This document shows positions 16,812 to 26,021 of a stretch of 64,000 nt of DNA, piece by piece. The notes beneath the pieces are model-generated. The model worked only from the letters and a program-made list of their open reading frames with translations. It was not told the origin of the DNA and made no database searches. This DNA is from CAWCQC01 sp963819905 (lineage in GTDB: Bacteria; Actinomycetota; Thermoleophilia; Gaiellales; Gaiellaceae), in assembly GCA_963819905.1 (NCBI GenBank), contig CAWFXP010000010.1:1-64000 (forward strand). The letters run 5' to 3'. Position 1 is the stretch's first letter. Each line of letters opens with the position of its first letter. Both the position numbers and the translations under genes were made by a program.

Positions 16812-17843
16812 CTACCGCTCCGGCGTGGCCGGCCGCCTCAGGCTCCGGCGCCTCGGGCGAATGGGATCGCCGGAATCGCGTCCGAACCAGCCCTGCCGGC
16901 GGAAGTAGAAGAAGAGGATCGCGAAGGTGACGAGCTGGGTGCCGATGCCGAGCCAGAGGAACGACGGCAGGCCGGCGACGTTTTGGACGAGCCAGCCGAA
17001 GTTCTGGCCGAAGAAGCCCGTGATGAAGGTGAGCGGCAGGAAGACGGTGGCGATCAGGGTCAGCTGCTTCATCACGCCGTTGAGGCGGTTCGAGACGCTC
17101 GAGACGTACACGTCCATGAGGCCGGTGAGGAGGTCGCGGTAGCCGTCGAGCGCGTCCACGAGGCGGATCAGGTGGTCGTAGACGTCGCGGAACAGCCGCT
17201 CGTGCTCGCTCTCGACGCCCGGCAGCCCGGTGACGCCGTTGGCGACGCTCGCGATGACGTCCCGCTCGGGAACGATCACCCGCCGCAGCGCGCCCAGGCG
17301 GCGCTTGGCGTGGAAGATCCGGCGCACCTGCTCCTCGCTCGGGCGCTCGAGCACGTCCCGCTCGACCGCGTCGACGAAGTCGTCGAGGTCGCTGAGCACG
17401 GGAAAGAAGCTGTCGACGAGGCCGTCGATCACCCGGTACAGCGCCCGCGCGGGATCGTTCCCCGTGTCCGGGCGGCGTATCGCCCGCTCACGGGCGGCGG
17501 CGAAAGCAGGGCACGAGTCGCGGCGCACGGTGACGAGGAAGTCCTCGCTGTAGAAGCAGTGCACCTCGACGAGGCTGTCCTCGTCGTGCACGGCGCCGAA
17601 CACGACGAGAAAGACGTAGTCGTCGTACACCTCGAGCTTGGGACGCTGGCCGAACGCGATCGCGTCCTCGATCGAGAGCGGGTGGAAGCCGAACGCCTCG
17701 CCGAGGAGGTGGACCTGCTCCTTCGTCGGCCCGTGGAGGTCGAGCCAGAAGAACGACCGGCGCCGCCCGGCAAGCTCCTCGAAGAGCTCCGCACCGGGCT
17801 CGACGTCGCGCACGCCGCCCTCGTCGATCAGGTAACCGGCCAC
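16812..17843 (-). CDS. corA: CorA-family magnesium/cobalt transporter
   Basis: A 343-residue CorA protein: an N-terminal alpha/beta cytoplasmic domain (FFWLDLHGPTKEQVHLLGEAFG, HPLSIEDAIAFGQRPK), a long helical stalk, and two C-terminal helices. The filter loop reads TGFFGQNFGW, a GQN variant of the classic GMN that is seen in many actinobacterial CorA relatives. The tail ends in a basic segment (RPRRRSLRRP). The start is set at GTG 17843 because no ATG lies in frame after the divergent gene; the open frame continues far upstream but that part is antisense to the protease gene. Confidence 0.88.
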   Translation of the reverse strand: MAGYLIDEGGVRDVEPGAELFEELAGRRRSFFWLDLHGPTKEQVHLLGEAFGFHPLSIEDAIAFGQRPKLEVYDDYVFLVVFGAVHDEDSLVEVHCFYSEDFLVTVRRDSCPAFAAARERAIRRPDTGNDPARALYRVIDGLVDSFFPVLSDLDDFVDAVERDVLERPSEEQVRRIFHAKRRLGALRRVIVPERDVIASVANGVTGLPGVESEHERLFRDVYDHLIRLVDALDGYRDLLTGLMDVYVSSVSNRLNGVMKQLTLIATVFLPLTFITGFFGQNFGWLVQNVAGLPSFLWLGIGTQLVTFAILFFYFRRQGWFGRDSGDPIRPRRRSLRRPATPER

Positions 17844-17891
17844 GACCGAATCGTCGCGGGCTGACCGGACGGCGGCGGCTACGCTCTCGGA

Positions 17892-19013
17892 ATGAGCTCC
17901 TCGATCAACCTGTTGACGATTCGAGGGATCCGGATCGGGATCAACTGGAGCTGGCTCGTCATCTTCGGCCTGATCGTGTGGACGCTCGCGACCGCCGTCT
18001 TCCCGAGCCGGAACGAGGGGCTCTCGGACGGCACCTACCTCGCCATGGCCCTCGTCGCCGCCGGGCTCTTCTTCCTCTCGCTGCTCGCCCACGAGCTCGG
18101 CCACGCCTTCCAGGCCCAGCACGAGGGCATGGAGATCGACGGGATCACGCTGTGGCTGTTCGGGGGAGTGGCCAAGTTCAAGGGGATGTTCCGCTCGGCC
18201 GGCGCCGAGTTCCGGATCGCGATCGCCGGCCCGCTCGTCTCCCTGGCGATCGGCCTCGCCTGCGCGCTCGTCGCGTGGGCGTTCGACCTGCCGGACGTCG
18301 TCGACGGCGTCGTTGCCTGGCTCGGCTACATCAACCTCCTCCTGCTCGTGTTCAACCTGCTCCCGGCCCTGCCGCTCGACGGCGGCCGCGTGCTGCGCTC
18401 CGGGCTCTGGAAGGCGAAGGGGAGCTTCCGCTGGGCGACGACGGTCGCCGCGAACATCGGGCGGGTCATCGGCGTCCTCATGGTCGGCGCGGGCATCTTC
18501 ATGCTCATCTTCCGCGAGGAGTACGGAGGCGCCTGGTTCGCGCTCATCGGCTGGTTCCTCGTCACCGCCGCGTCGGCCGAGCTGCGCTACCTGACCGTCC
18601 GTGACGTGTTCGGTGAGCTGCGCGTCCGCGACGTGATGACGCGGGAGCCCCTCACCGCGCGTGCGGACATGACGCTCCGCGAGCTCGCGAACGAGGTGAT
18701 CGCGTTCGGCTACCACAGTGCGTACCCCGTCGTCCGGGAGGGCCTGGCCGTCGGGCTGCTCCCCCGGGACCGGGTCGAGAAGACCCCGCGCGAGTCGTGG
18801 GACACGGTGCGCGTCGGCGAGCTGATGGTGCCCCTCGACCGGACGATCGTGCTCCGTGAGGACGGCTACGCCGTGGACGCGGCCGCCGAGATCGCCGACG
18901 ACGGCGACGGCCCGGCGCTCGTCGTCTCCGACGGTAGGCTCGTCGGGCTCGTCTCGCTCACCGACGTGGCTCGCGTCCTCGACGTGCGGCTTCCGGCCGA
19001 GCCTGCGGTGTAG
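17892..19013 (+). CDS. Site-2 protease (M50) with CBS-domain tail
   Basis: A 373-residue intramembrane zinc metalloprotease. HELGH at about residue 66 supplies two zinc ligands and the catalytic Glu; LPALPLDGGRVL near residue 160 supplies the third ligand. Six hydrophobic segments are visible. Residues about 245-370 form two CBS motifs (VRDVMTREPLTARADMTL; VGELMVPLDRTIVLREDG) that typically sense adenine nucleotides. It resembles Rip3-type S2P proteases, which cleave membrane-bound regulators. No obvious substrate or anti-sigma factor is adjacent. Confidence 0.9.
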   Translation: MSSSINLLTIRGIRIGINWSWLVIFGLIVWTLATAVFPSRNEGLSDGTYLAMALVAAGLFFLSLLAHELGHAFQAQHEGMEIDGITLWLFGGVAKFKGMFRSAGAEFRIAIAGPLVSLAIGLACALVAWAFDLPDVVDGVVAWLGYINLLLLVFNLLPALPLDGGRVLRSGLWKAKGSFRWATTVAANIGRVIGVLMVGAGIFMLIFREEYGGAWFALIGWFLVTAASAELRYLTVRDVFGELRVRDVMTREPLTARADMTLRELANEVIAFGYHSAYPVVREGLAVGLLPRDRVEKTPRESWDTVRVGELMVPLDRTIVLREDGYAVDAAAEIADDGDGPALVVSDGRLVGLVSLTDVARVLDVRLPAEPAV

Positions 19014-19023
19014 CATCGAACCC

Positions 19024-20205
19024 ATGTCGGGGAACGGCGATCCGGTCGTCCTCGTCGGCGGCGTCCGCACCGCGATCGGCCGGTTCGGCGGCGAGCTGAG
19101 GGACGTCGACGCGTTCGAGCTCGGGGCGGCGTGCATCCGCGAGGCGCTCACGCGCGCGAACGTCGCGGCGGAGGACGTGGACGAGGTCGTCATGGGCCAG
19201 GTCGGCCAGGTCGGCCCCGACGCCTACAACGCACGCCGGTGCGCGATCGCCGCCGGGATCCCGGCCGGGGCGACCGCGATGAACGTCAACCGCCTCTGCT
19301 CGTCGGGGCTTCAGGCGATCGTCAGCGGCGCGCAGGAGCTCCTGACCGGCCAGGCTGACGTCGTCGTCGCCGGCGGGGACGAGTCGATGAGCCGCCAGCC
19401 TTTCCTCGAGTACGGCGCGCGCGACGGGTGGCGCCTCGGCGAGCGGCGGCTGGTGGACGGGACGCTCTCCCTCGTCACCGACCCCTTCGAGGGCTATCCG
19501 ATGGGCCAGACCGCCGAGCACGTCGCCGAGCGCTACGGCATCTCGCGCGAGGAGCAGGACGAGCTCGCAGCCCGCAGCCAGCAGCGGGCCGCGGCGGCGA
19601 TCGCCGAAGGTCACTTCGAGGCGGAGATCGTGCCGATCCCGGTCCCGCGCTCCGACGAGCCGTTCGTCCGCGACGAGCATCCCCGGCCCGACACCACCGT
19701 CGAGGGCCTGGGAAAGCTGCGGCCGGTCTTCGCCAAGGACGGATCGGTGACGGCCGGGAACTCCGCCGGCATCAACGACGGGGCCGCCGCTCTCGTCCTG
19801 ATGCGCGAGAGCGAGGCCGACCGCCGCGGGCTCGCGCCACGGCTCCGGCTACGCGCCTTCGCCGTGAGCGGGATCGAGCCCGAGGTCATGGGCTACGCCC
19901 CCGCCCTCGCGATCCCGAAGGCGCTCGAGCGGGCCGGCCTCACCCTCGAGGACGTCGACCTCGTGGAGCTGAACGAGGCGTTCGCCGCCCAGGCGGCAGC
20001 CGTGATCCGCGACGTCGGCCTCGACCCGGAGCGGGTCAACGTCTCCGGCGGCGCGATCGCGCTCGGCCATCCGATCGGGGCGACCGGCGCGATCCTCACG
20101 GTCAAGCTCATGCACGCGCTCGAGCGCCTCGACCTGAAGCGCGGCATCGTGACGATGTGCATCGGCGGCGGGCAAGGCATGGCCGCCGTCTTCGAGCGGC
20201 CTTAG
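19024..20205 (+). CDS. Thiolase (acetyl-CoA C-acyltransferase)
   Basis: A 393-residue thiolase II. The acyl-accepting cysteine is in NVNRLCSSGLQA (about residue 88); GHPIGATGA (His about 350) and MCIGGGQG (Cys about 380) complete the catalytic set. Length and order match acetyl-CoA acetyltransferases (Thl/AtoB) and FadA-type thiolases, which condense or cleave acyl-CoA in the cytoplasm. Start ATG 19024 is 10 bp after the protease stop. Its last 4 bp overlap the convergent amidase gene. The 3-ketoacyl substrate range is not predictable. Confidence 0.92.
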   Translation: MSGNGDPVVLVGGVRTAIGRFGGELRDVDAFELGAACIREALTRANVAAEDVDEVVMGQVGQVGPDAYNARRCAIAAGIPAGATAMNVNRLCSSGLQAIVSGAQELLTGQADVVVAGGDESMSRQPFLEYGARDGWRLGERRLVDGTLSLVTDPFEGYPMGQTAEHVAERYGISREEQDELAARSQQRAAAAIAEGHFEAEIVPIPVPRSDEPFVRDEHPRPDTTVEGLGKLRPVFAKDGSVTAGNSAGINDGAAALVLMRESEADRRGLAPRLRLRAFAVSGIEPEVMGYAPALAIPKALERAGLTLEDVDLVELNEAFAAQAAAVIRDVGLDPERVNVSGGAIALGHPIGATGAILTVKLMHALERLDLKRGIVTMCIGGGQGMAAVFERP

Positions 20206-21602
20206 AGCGGCGGCCGCGCCAGCGGCCCGCGGACGCCCTCGAGAGCGGCTCCGGCCGCGAGCACGAGCTCGTCCTCGAACCGCCTGCCGACGAGCTGGAC
20301 GCCGATCGGAAGCCCCTCCGCGCTCGCGCCGAACGGGAGGGAGAGAGCAGGTGAGCCGGTCAGATCGAAGGGGATGGTCGCGCGCATCGTCGCGCGAGCC
20401 ACTCGGGGCTCACCCCGAATGACCACCTCGGCGGCGCGGTGGGGGTACGCAGCCGTCGGCCCCGTCGGGCAGAGCAGCAGATCGACCGTCCGAAACGCCT
20501 CCGTGACCGCCCGCCGGAGCGACTCGACCGCGGCCTCGGCCGCCAGATACTCGTCGAGCGGGGGCGGGACGCGCTCGGCGAGTCGACTCCGGAGCACCGG
20601 GTAGAGCTCGGCGGCCCGGCTACCGATCACGTCGTCGAAGAACACGCTTCCCTCGGCCCCGAAGAGGAGGATCGTCAGCAGGTTCCAGTCGGTTGCGCCG
20701 AGCTCGGGGATGGACAGCGGCGAGACGGCCGCGCCGAGGCCTGCGAGCGCCTCTGCCGCGGCCGCGACCGCCGCGAGCACGTCGTCGTCGACGGGCCCGA
20801 ACCCGTCCTCGACGACTCCGACCCGCCACCCGGCGGGCGAGGCGGGCGTCACGGTCGCCGCGGGACGTGGCGCGGGCACGCAGTGCCAGTCGCGGCCGTC
20901 GGGACCGGCGATCACGGAGAGCACGAGCGCGGCATCCGCCGTCGAGCGCGCGAGCGGGCCGGCGTGCATGAAGCGGAGGATCGCGGGGGGCCAGTGGCCG
21001 GTCAGCGGCACGAGCCCGTGCGTCGGCTTCAGCCCGACGACGCCGCAGTAGTGCGCCGGCAGGCGGATCGACCCGCCGAGGTCGCTCCCGATCCCGAACG
21101 ACGACAGCCCGGCCGCGATCGCCGACGCCTCGCCGCCGCTCGAGCCGCCGGCCGTGCGCTCGGGGTGCCACGGGTTCCGCGTCAGCCCGAAGACCAGGTT
21201 GTCCGTCTCCCACCAGAGCACGAACTCGGGCACGTTCGTCTTTCCGAGCGGGATCCCACCCGCGTCGAGGAGCCTCGCGTAGGCGACCGCGTCCTCGTTC
21301 GGAACGTGGTCGACGAAGAGCCGGGAGCCCCGGGTCGTCCGGATGCCCGCCGTGTCGAAGGAGTCCTTGACCGTGAAGGGCACGCCGTGGAGCGCGCCGA
21401 GTCGGTCGCCCCGGCGAACGGCACGCTCCGCCTCGCTCGCCAGCGCCTCCGCGCTCTCGATCGGCGTCACGATCGCGTTCAGGTCGGGGTTCAGGGCCTC
21501 GGCCTGCGCCCGGTAGGCGCGAAGCGCCTCCACCGGCGAGACATCGCCGGCGCGGATGAGCTGAGCGAGCTCGCAGGCGCCGAGAGCCGTCAGGTCGTCC
21601 AT
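20202..21602 (-). CDS. Amidase-signature family enzyme
   Basis: A 466-residue amidase-signature hydrolase with the Ser-cisSer-Lys triad visible: Lys in VPFTVKDSFDT (about residue 78), the Ser-rich GGSSGGEASAIAAG (about 152-165) and nucleophile region GSDLGGSIRLPA (about 174-185). Such enzymes hydrolyse amides or act as GatA-like subunits; there is no gatB or gatC here, so a stand-alone amidase is more likely. It follows the beta-propeller-like gene by 27 bp on the same strand and may be the last gene of the 22-32 kb operon. Confidence 0.87.
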   Translation of the reverse strand: MDDLTALGACELAQLIRAGDVSPVEALRAYRAQAEALNPDLNAIVTPIESAEALASEAERAVRRGDRLGALHGVPFTVKDSFDTAGIRTTRGSRLFVDHVPNEDAVAYARLLDAGGIPLGKTNVPEFVLWWETDNLVFGLTRNPWHPERTAGGSSGGEASAIAAGLSSFGIGSDLGGSIRLPAHYCGVVGLKPTHGLVPLTGHWPPAILRFMHAGPLARSTADAALVLSVIAGPDGRDWHCVPAPRPAATVTPASPAGWRVGVVEDGFGPVDDDVLAAVAAAAEALAGLGAAVSPLSIPELGATDWNLLTILLFGAEGSVFFDDVIGSRAAELYPVLRSRLAERVPPPLDEYLAAEAAVESLRRAVTEAFRTVDLLLCPTGPTAAYPHRAAEVVIRGEPRVARATMRATIPFDLTGSPALSLPFGASAEGLPIGVQLVGRRFEDELVLAAGAALEGVRGPLARPPL

Positions 21603-21629
21603 GGCCGGCCGGACGCTACCAGCCCGCGC

Positions 21630-22562
21630 TCAGCGCCACGCCAGCCCGAACGCGCTGACCGGAATGCGGAAGACCGGCTCGTCACGGACGCTGCCGTAGA
21701 GCTCGATCTCCTCTCTCCCGGCGAGCGCCAGCCAGGCGCCGTCCGGCGACCAGGTGAAGCCGAGCTGCCTCGTCCTCGGCAGCACCGCGCGCCCGGAGCG
21801 CAGGTCGACGACGGCGAGCTGGGTTCCCGGCTGCGAGGCGGCGACGGCGACCTCCTTCCCGTCCGGGCTGAAGCTCACGGTGTCCCCGAAGCGAGCCTGA
21901 CCGTCGTCGTACCCCACCGCCGGAAGCGCGATCACGCGGTCGAGCGACGTTCCTCGCCAGAGCTGGAGCCGGACGAGCGGCAGCGTTCCCGCCGAGCCGC
22001 GCGCGAGAGCGCCGAACGGTCCCGGCTGGACGGGCTCGTCCGGGCGAGGCTCGAGGGTCGCCTCGTCGAGCGGAGCCGCGGCGACGGCGACGGCGAGCAG
22101 GCCGTCGGCGCGCTGGTCGAGGCCGAGCGGCTGCACCTGCCCGTCGAACGTCTCGGCAAAGCCCGACCTGAGCAGCGGCTCGTCGAGCAGCACGTCACCG
22201 TTTCGGAGAACGGCGACCCGCTCCGGGCCGTCGTCGATCGTGAGGACGTCGCCCTCCGCGGTGCGCGCCCCCGGGCAACCCGCACGGGTCTCGACCGAGG
22301 GCTCGACCGAATCGCCCGTGAGAGTCAGCGTCGCGAGGTCGAGCGAGGCGAGGAGGCAGCCGTCCGCGCCCGCGAGCAGGATCGTGCCGCTGAGAGCGCC
22401 CGCCGGCGGGACGTCCGGCCCACCGATGCGCGCGGGTTGGCGAAGATCGGAGCTCGAGCCGGAGCTCGGCGCCGACTCCGCGCCGAGGAACGCATGCACG
22501 GCCGCGGCGAGCGCGAGGCCTGCGACTCCGGCTGCGGACAGCCATCCGAGGGCTCGGCGCAC
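21630..22562 (-). CDS. Membrane-anchored beta-propeller-like (PD40-type) protein
   Basis: A 310-residue protein with an N-terminal membrane anchor or signal (WLSAAGVAGLALAAAVHAFLG, residues 7-27) and an extracytoplasmic part with blade-like repeats such as VSFSPDGKEVAVAAS and FTWSPDGAWLALAG, typical of WD40/PD40 propellers. Only about five blades fit the length, so the propeller may be partial. No catalytic residues are evident. It sits 10 bp from the oxidoreductase gene in the same direction. No function is proposed. Confidence 0.6.
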   Translation of the reverse strand: MRRALGWLSAAGVAGLALAAAVHAFLGAESAPSSGSSSDLRQPARIGGPDVPPAGALSGTILLAGADGCLLASLDLATLTLTGDSVEPSVETRAGCPGARTAEGDVLTIDDGPERVAVLRNGDVLLDEPLLRSGFAETFDGQVQPLGLDQRADGLLAVAVAAAPLDEATLEPRPDEPVQPGPFGALARGSAGTLPLVRLQLWRGTSLDRVIALPAVGYDDGQARFGDTVSFSPDGKEVAVAASQPGTQLAVVDLRSGRAVLPRTRQLGFTWSPDGAWLALAGREEIELYGSVRDEPVFRIPVSAFGLAWR

Positions 22563-22572
22563 GCTCGACCCG

Positions 22573-23553
22573 CTACCCCGAGGAGATCTCCAGCACGAGC
22601 TTGCCGAAGTGCTCGCCCGCCTCCAGGCGCTCGTGGGCGGCGGCGGCCTCGCCCAGCGGACGGACGCTGTCGATCACGGGTCTCCAGCCGGGCACGTCGA
22701 TCGCGCGGAGCAGGCTCGCGAAGTCGCGCGGGCTGCCCATCGTCGTCCCGAGGATCGAGACCTGGCCGAAGTAGACCGGCCGCACCTCGAGCTCCGCCCG
22801 CGCACCGCCGGTTGCCCCGAAGACGACGAGCCGGCCCCCGGGCCTGAGACAGCGGACCGAATCGGGCCAGGTCGCGCCGACCGAGTCGAGGACGACGTCC
22901 ACCCCACCGCCCGTGTGTTCCTGGACGGCAGCCGCCCAGTCGCCGGCCGTGTAGTCGAATCCCGCCTCGGCCCCGAGCTCACGGGCACGCTCGATCTTCT
23001 CGGCGCTCGAAGATGTGACGAGCACACGCGCGCCCGCCCGGTAGGCGAGCGAGACAGCGAGTGTCGAGACGCCGCTCCCCGCACCGAGCACGAGCACGGT
23101 CTCGCCGGGCTGCAGCCGGGCGCGGCAGAAGAGCGCACGGTAGGCCGTCAGGCCGGCGAGCGGGAACGCGGCCGCCTCGGCGAACGAGAGCCGCGACGGC
23201 TTCGGGCAGAGGTTCTCGGCCGGCACCGAGACGAGCTCGGCGTACGTGCCGTCGTCCGGGCCGCCGAGGATGCGAAAGGCGGATGCAGGCGCTTCCTCGC
23301 GGTCGCCCCAGCCGAGCGACGGCAGGATCACGACCTCGTCGCCGGTGTCCCGCCTGATCCCGGAGCCGTCCGAGCCAGGGATCAGCGGCAGCGTGAACGG
23401 ATAGAACCCCGAGCGGACCAGCGTGTCGCGGCGGTTGAGCGCGGCCGCCCTGAGCTCCACGAGGACCTCACCCGGCTTCGGCTCGGGATCGGGATGCTCG
23501 CCGACCGAGAGCGCCGACGCCGGTCCCGGCTCACGGAGAACGACCGCCTGCAT
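22573..23553 (-). CDS. MDR-family NAD(P)-dependent alcohol dehydrogenase / quinone oxidoreductase
   Basis: A 326-residue medium-chain dehydrogenase/reductase: GroES-like half (LRAAALNRRDTLVRSGFYP, IPGSDGSGI), then a Rossmann half with VLVLGAGSGVSTLAVSLAYRAGA (about 152-174). The structural-zinc Cys cluster is not obvious, so it may be a zinc-free quinone-oxidoreductase type. It lies 6 bp after the cupin gene in the long minus-strand operon fed by the Liv transporter, suggesting a catabolic reduction or oxidation step. Confidence 0.85.
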   Translation of the reverse strand: MQAVVLREPGPASALSVGEHPDPEPKPGEVLVELRAAALNRRDTLVRSGFYPFTLPLIPGSDGSGIRRDTGDEVVILPSLGWGDREEAPASAFRILGGPDDGTYAELVSVPAENLCPKPSRLSFAEAAAFPLAGLTAYRALFCRARLQPGETVLVLGAGSGVSTLAVSLAYRAGARVLVTSSSAEKIERARELGAEAGFDYTAGDWAAAVQEHTGGGVDVVLDSVGATWPDSVRCLRPGGRLVVFGATGGARAELEVRPVYFGQVSILGTTMGSPRDFASLLRAIDVPGWRPVIDSVRPLGEAAAAHERLEAGEHFGKLVLEISSG

Positions 23554-23559
23554 CGCCCG

Positions 23560-23955
23560 CTAGCGCAGCGAGGCCCAGGGCTCATCGCCGGCGACATCGA
23601 CCAGCTCGTAGCCGCCCTCGCCGACGCTCGGGCCCAGGATCACCTGGAGATGTGCGTCCTCCGAACCGTCGTTGAACGACGCGTGCACGACATCGGCGTC
23701 GATGTAGACCGAGTCGCCGGGGCCGAGCGCCTGCTTCTCGCGCTCGATCCACTGCTCGACCTGCCCTGCCTTGACGATGATCATCTCCTCCTGGTCGACG
23801 TGCTTGTGGAACGTGTGGCCGCCACCGGGCGAGAGCTTCACGTCGAGCACGGCGATCGCCTTCGCTCCGGTCAGGCCCGGCACGCACCGCCAGTCGACCG
23901 CGCCCCAGTCGAACTCCTCGTGATCGAGATCGCCCTTCAGCACGAACCTGCTCAT
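23560..23955 (-). CDS. Cupin-domain protein
   Basis: A 131-residue single-cupin protein: motif 1 GGGHTFHKHVDQEEMIIVKAG (two His and a Glu as likely metal ligands, about residues 48-66) and motif 2 PGDSVYIDADVVHASFND (third His). It could be an isomerase, a dioxygenase or a ligand-binding protein; cupins of this size in sugar-acid operons are often isomerases, but nothing here decides. It lies 2 bp after the TIM-barrel gene and 6 bp before the dehydrogenase, so is clearly cotranscribed. Confidence 0.82.
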   Translation of the reverse strand: MSRFVLKGDLDHEEFDWGAVDWRCVPGLTGAKAIAVLDVKLSPGGGHTFHKHVDQEEMIIVKAGQVEQWIEREKQALGPGDSVYIDADVVHASFNDGSEDAHLQVILGPSVGEGGYELVDVAGDEPWASLR

Positions 23956-23957
23956 CG

Positions 23958-24794
23958 TCAGCCCTTTCCGTCGCTTACCGGGATTGCCTTGAATCGCCTC
24001 ATGTTCTCCGTCATCGCCACCTCGGTCGGCAGGCGCTCCATGCTCGACGCGCCGAAGAAGCCGACCACGCCCTGCGTTCGCCCGAGCACGAACGCCGCGT
24101 CCTCGGGCTCGGCGATCGGCCCGCCGTGGCAGAGGACGAGGATGTCCGGGTTGACCGCCGTCGCCGCGTCGTGCATCTCCTGGACGAGCTCGACGCTCTC
24201 CTCGAGCGTCTTCGCGGTGTGGGCGCCGATCGAGCCCTTGGTCGTCAGCCCCATGTGCGGCACGAGCACGTCTGCGCCCGCCTCGGCCATCGCTGCGGCC
24301 TCGTCCGCCGTGAAGACGTACGGGCAGGTGAGCAGGTCGAGCTCGTGTGCGGCTCGGATCATCTCGACCTCGAGCCCGTAGCCCATGCCGGTCTCCTCCA
24401 GGTTCTGGCGGAACTGGCCGTCGATCAGCCCGACCGTCGGGAAGTTCTGGACGCCCGTGAACCCCAGGTCCCGGAGCTGCCGCAGGAACACGGGCATGAG
24501 CCGGAACGGGTCGGTGCCGCAGACGCCTGCGAGGACGGGCGTCTCGCGCACGATCGGCAGCACCTCGGCCGCCATCTCGACGACGATCGCGTTCGCGTCG
24601 CCGTAGGGCATCATCCCGGCCAGCGAGCCGCGGCCGGCCATCCGGTAGCGCCCCGAGTTGTAGATGATGATCAGGTCGCCGCCGCCCTCCTCGGCGCACT
24701 TCGCGGAGAGGCCGGTTCCGGCGCCGGCGCCGACGATCGGGCGTCCCTGCGCCACCTGGGCGCGCAGGCGCTCGAGCGCGTCCGCCCGCTTCAC
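23958..24794 (-). CDS. PEP-hydrolase-like TIM-barrel protein (Tm-1 C-domain homolog)
   Basis: A 278-residue protein of the phosphoenolpyruvate hydrolase-like family (PF09370 type): RPIVGAGAGTGLSAKCAEEGG, IIIYNSGRYRMAGRGSLAG, VCGTDPFRLM, GFTGVQNFPTVGLIDG, HMGLTTKGSIGAHTAKTL, FFGASSMERLP. It overlaps the upstream UPF0261 gene by 4 bp. In plants and fungi the two domains are fused in one polypeptide (tomato Tm-1 is the known case). The reaction is not established; the barrel resembles PEP mutase/isocitrate-lyase-like enzymes. Confidence 0.85.
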   Translation of the reverse strand: MKRADALERLRAQVAQGRPIVGAGAGTGLSAKCAEEGGGDLIIIYNSGRYRMAGRGSLAGMMPYGDANAIVVEMAAEVLPIVRETPVLAGVCGTDPFRLMPVFLRQLRDLGFTGVQNFPTVGLIDGQFRQNLEETGMGYGLEVEMIRAAHELDLLTCPYVFTADEAAAMAEAGADVLVPHMGLTTKGSIGAHTAKTLEESVELVQEMHDAATAVNPDILVLCHGGPIAEPEDAAFVLGRTQGVVGFFGASSMERLPTEVAMTENMRRFKAIPVSDGKG

Positions 24795-26011
24795 CGCGGC
24801 ACCCGCTCTCGAACCATCTGGTCGAGGCGGTTTGCCATCGCGAGGGCGAACTCCGGGTCGTTGACGTCCAGGTCGAGCTCGTGCAGCTCCACGCTCGGCG
24901 AGAGATGCTCGCGGAGCGCGCCGATGAGGGCGTCATCCGCCGCCGGATCGTGGAACACCTGGCCCTCGACCGCGATCATCGACACGCCTCTGAGCGGCAC
25001 GAACAAGGCGGTCGGGCCCGTCGCCCGGCCGAGCTTCTCCGCCATCCGGCGCCCGAGCTCGGCGCACTCCTCCGGTGTCGTCCGCATGAGGGTGACCGTC
25101 GGATTGTGGACGTAGAGGTTCCGCCCGGCGAACCGCTCCGGCACGCTCTCGCGGGGGCCGAAGTTGACCATGTCGAGCGCGCCGAGCGAGACGACCTGCG
25201 GGACTCCGCGCTCGCCGGCCGCCTCGAGGCGGTCGGGCCCGGCCGAGAACACGCCGCCGACGAGCTCGTCCGCGAGCTCGGTCGTCGTGATGTCGAGCGA
25301 AGCGGCGACGAATCCGGCCTCGATGAGCGCTTCGAGCGACTGCCCGCCGGTGCCCGTCGCGTGGAAGACGAGCACCTCGTAGCCGAGCTCCTCGAGCCGC
25401 TCGCGCGCCGCCGTGACGCACGGCGTGGTCACGCCGAACATCGTCGCGCCGACCAGCGGCTTCGCGTGCGCCGAAGCCGGCACGACGGCCTTCGCCATGC
25501 CGGCGACCGCGCCGGCGGCGTTCGCCAGGATCCGCTCGGAGATCTGGTTGATGCCGGCGATGTCGACGACCGAGTACATCATCGTCACGTCGACCGCGCC
25601 GACGTAGGGCCGGGTGTCGCCCGAGGCGACGGTCGAGACCATGAGCTTGGGTACGCCGACCGGCAGGGCGCGCATCGCCTGCGTGACGAGCGCCGACCCG
25701 CCCGAGCCGCCGAGCCCGGCGATCCCGTCGAGGCGGCCTTCCGAGCGGAGGCGGAGCGCGACCGCCGTTGCGCCGCGGGCCATCGCCTCGACGGCGGCGC
25801 CGCGGTCGCCGTCCGCGGCGAGCGACGTCACGTCCACGCCGGCGGCCGCCGCGACCTCGTCCCGCGAGACGTCGGCCTCGACCTGCGGCTCGCCCAGGAT
25901 GCCCGCGTCGACCAGCACGACGTCCACGCCGTGCTCGCGGACCCGGTCGCGAAGGTATGCGTACTCGTGGCCCTTCGTGTCGAGCGTGCCGACGAGGACG
26001 ACGGTCGCCAT
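24791..26011 (-). CDS. Tm-1-like ATP-binding protein (UPF0261)
   Basis: A 406-residue UPF0261 protein: LVGTLDTKGHEYAYLRDRV at the N-terminus, IAGLGGSGGSALVTQAMRALP (about 97-117), KLMVSTVASGDTRPYVG, FGVTTPCVTAARERLE, FHATGTGGQSLEALIEAG. Tomato Tm-1 residues of this domain bind ATP and block a tobamovirus replicase; the bacterial role is unknown. The 4-bp overlap with the TIM-barrel gene implies equal expression and probably a complex. It follows livF by 10 bp, placing it as the first enzyme gene after the importer. Confidence 0.87.
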   Translation of the reverse strand: MATVVLVGTLDTKGHEYAYLRDRVREHGVDVVLVDAGILGEPQVEADVSRDEVAAAAGVDVTSLAADGDRGAAVEAMARGATAVALRLRSEGRLDGIAGLGGSGGSALVTQAMRALPVGVPKLMVSTVASGDTRPYVGAVDVTMMYSVVDIAGINQISERILANAAGAVAGMAKAVVPASAHAKPLVGATMFGVTTPCVTAARERLEELGYEVLVFHATGTGGQSLEALIEAGFVAASLDITTTELADELVGGVFSAGPDRLEAAGERGVPQVVSLGALDMVNFGPRESVPERFAGRNLYVHNPTVTLMRTTPEECAELGRRMAEKLGRATGPTALFVPLRGVSMIAVEGQVFHDPAADDALIGALREHLSPSVELHELDLDVNDPEFALAMANRLDQMVRERVPR

Positions 26012-26021
26012 GCGGCGGAAT

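Noticed and set aside
16812..19193. 793-codon version of the CorA frame extending upstream over the protease gene
   Set aside because: The first 440 codons are antisense to an S2P protease with HELGH and DGG motifs; CorA homology begins only after about 17843.
20439..22847. 802-codon plus-strand open frame antisense to the amidase and beta-propeller genes
   Set aside because: Composition is that of an antisense shadow and no domain is recognisable; the minus-strand genes carry clear motifs.
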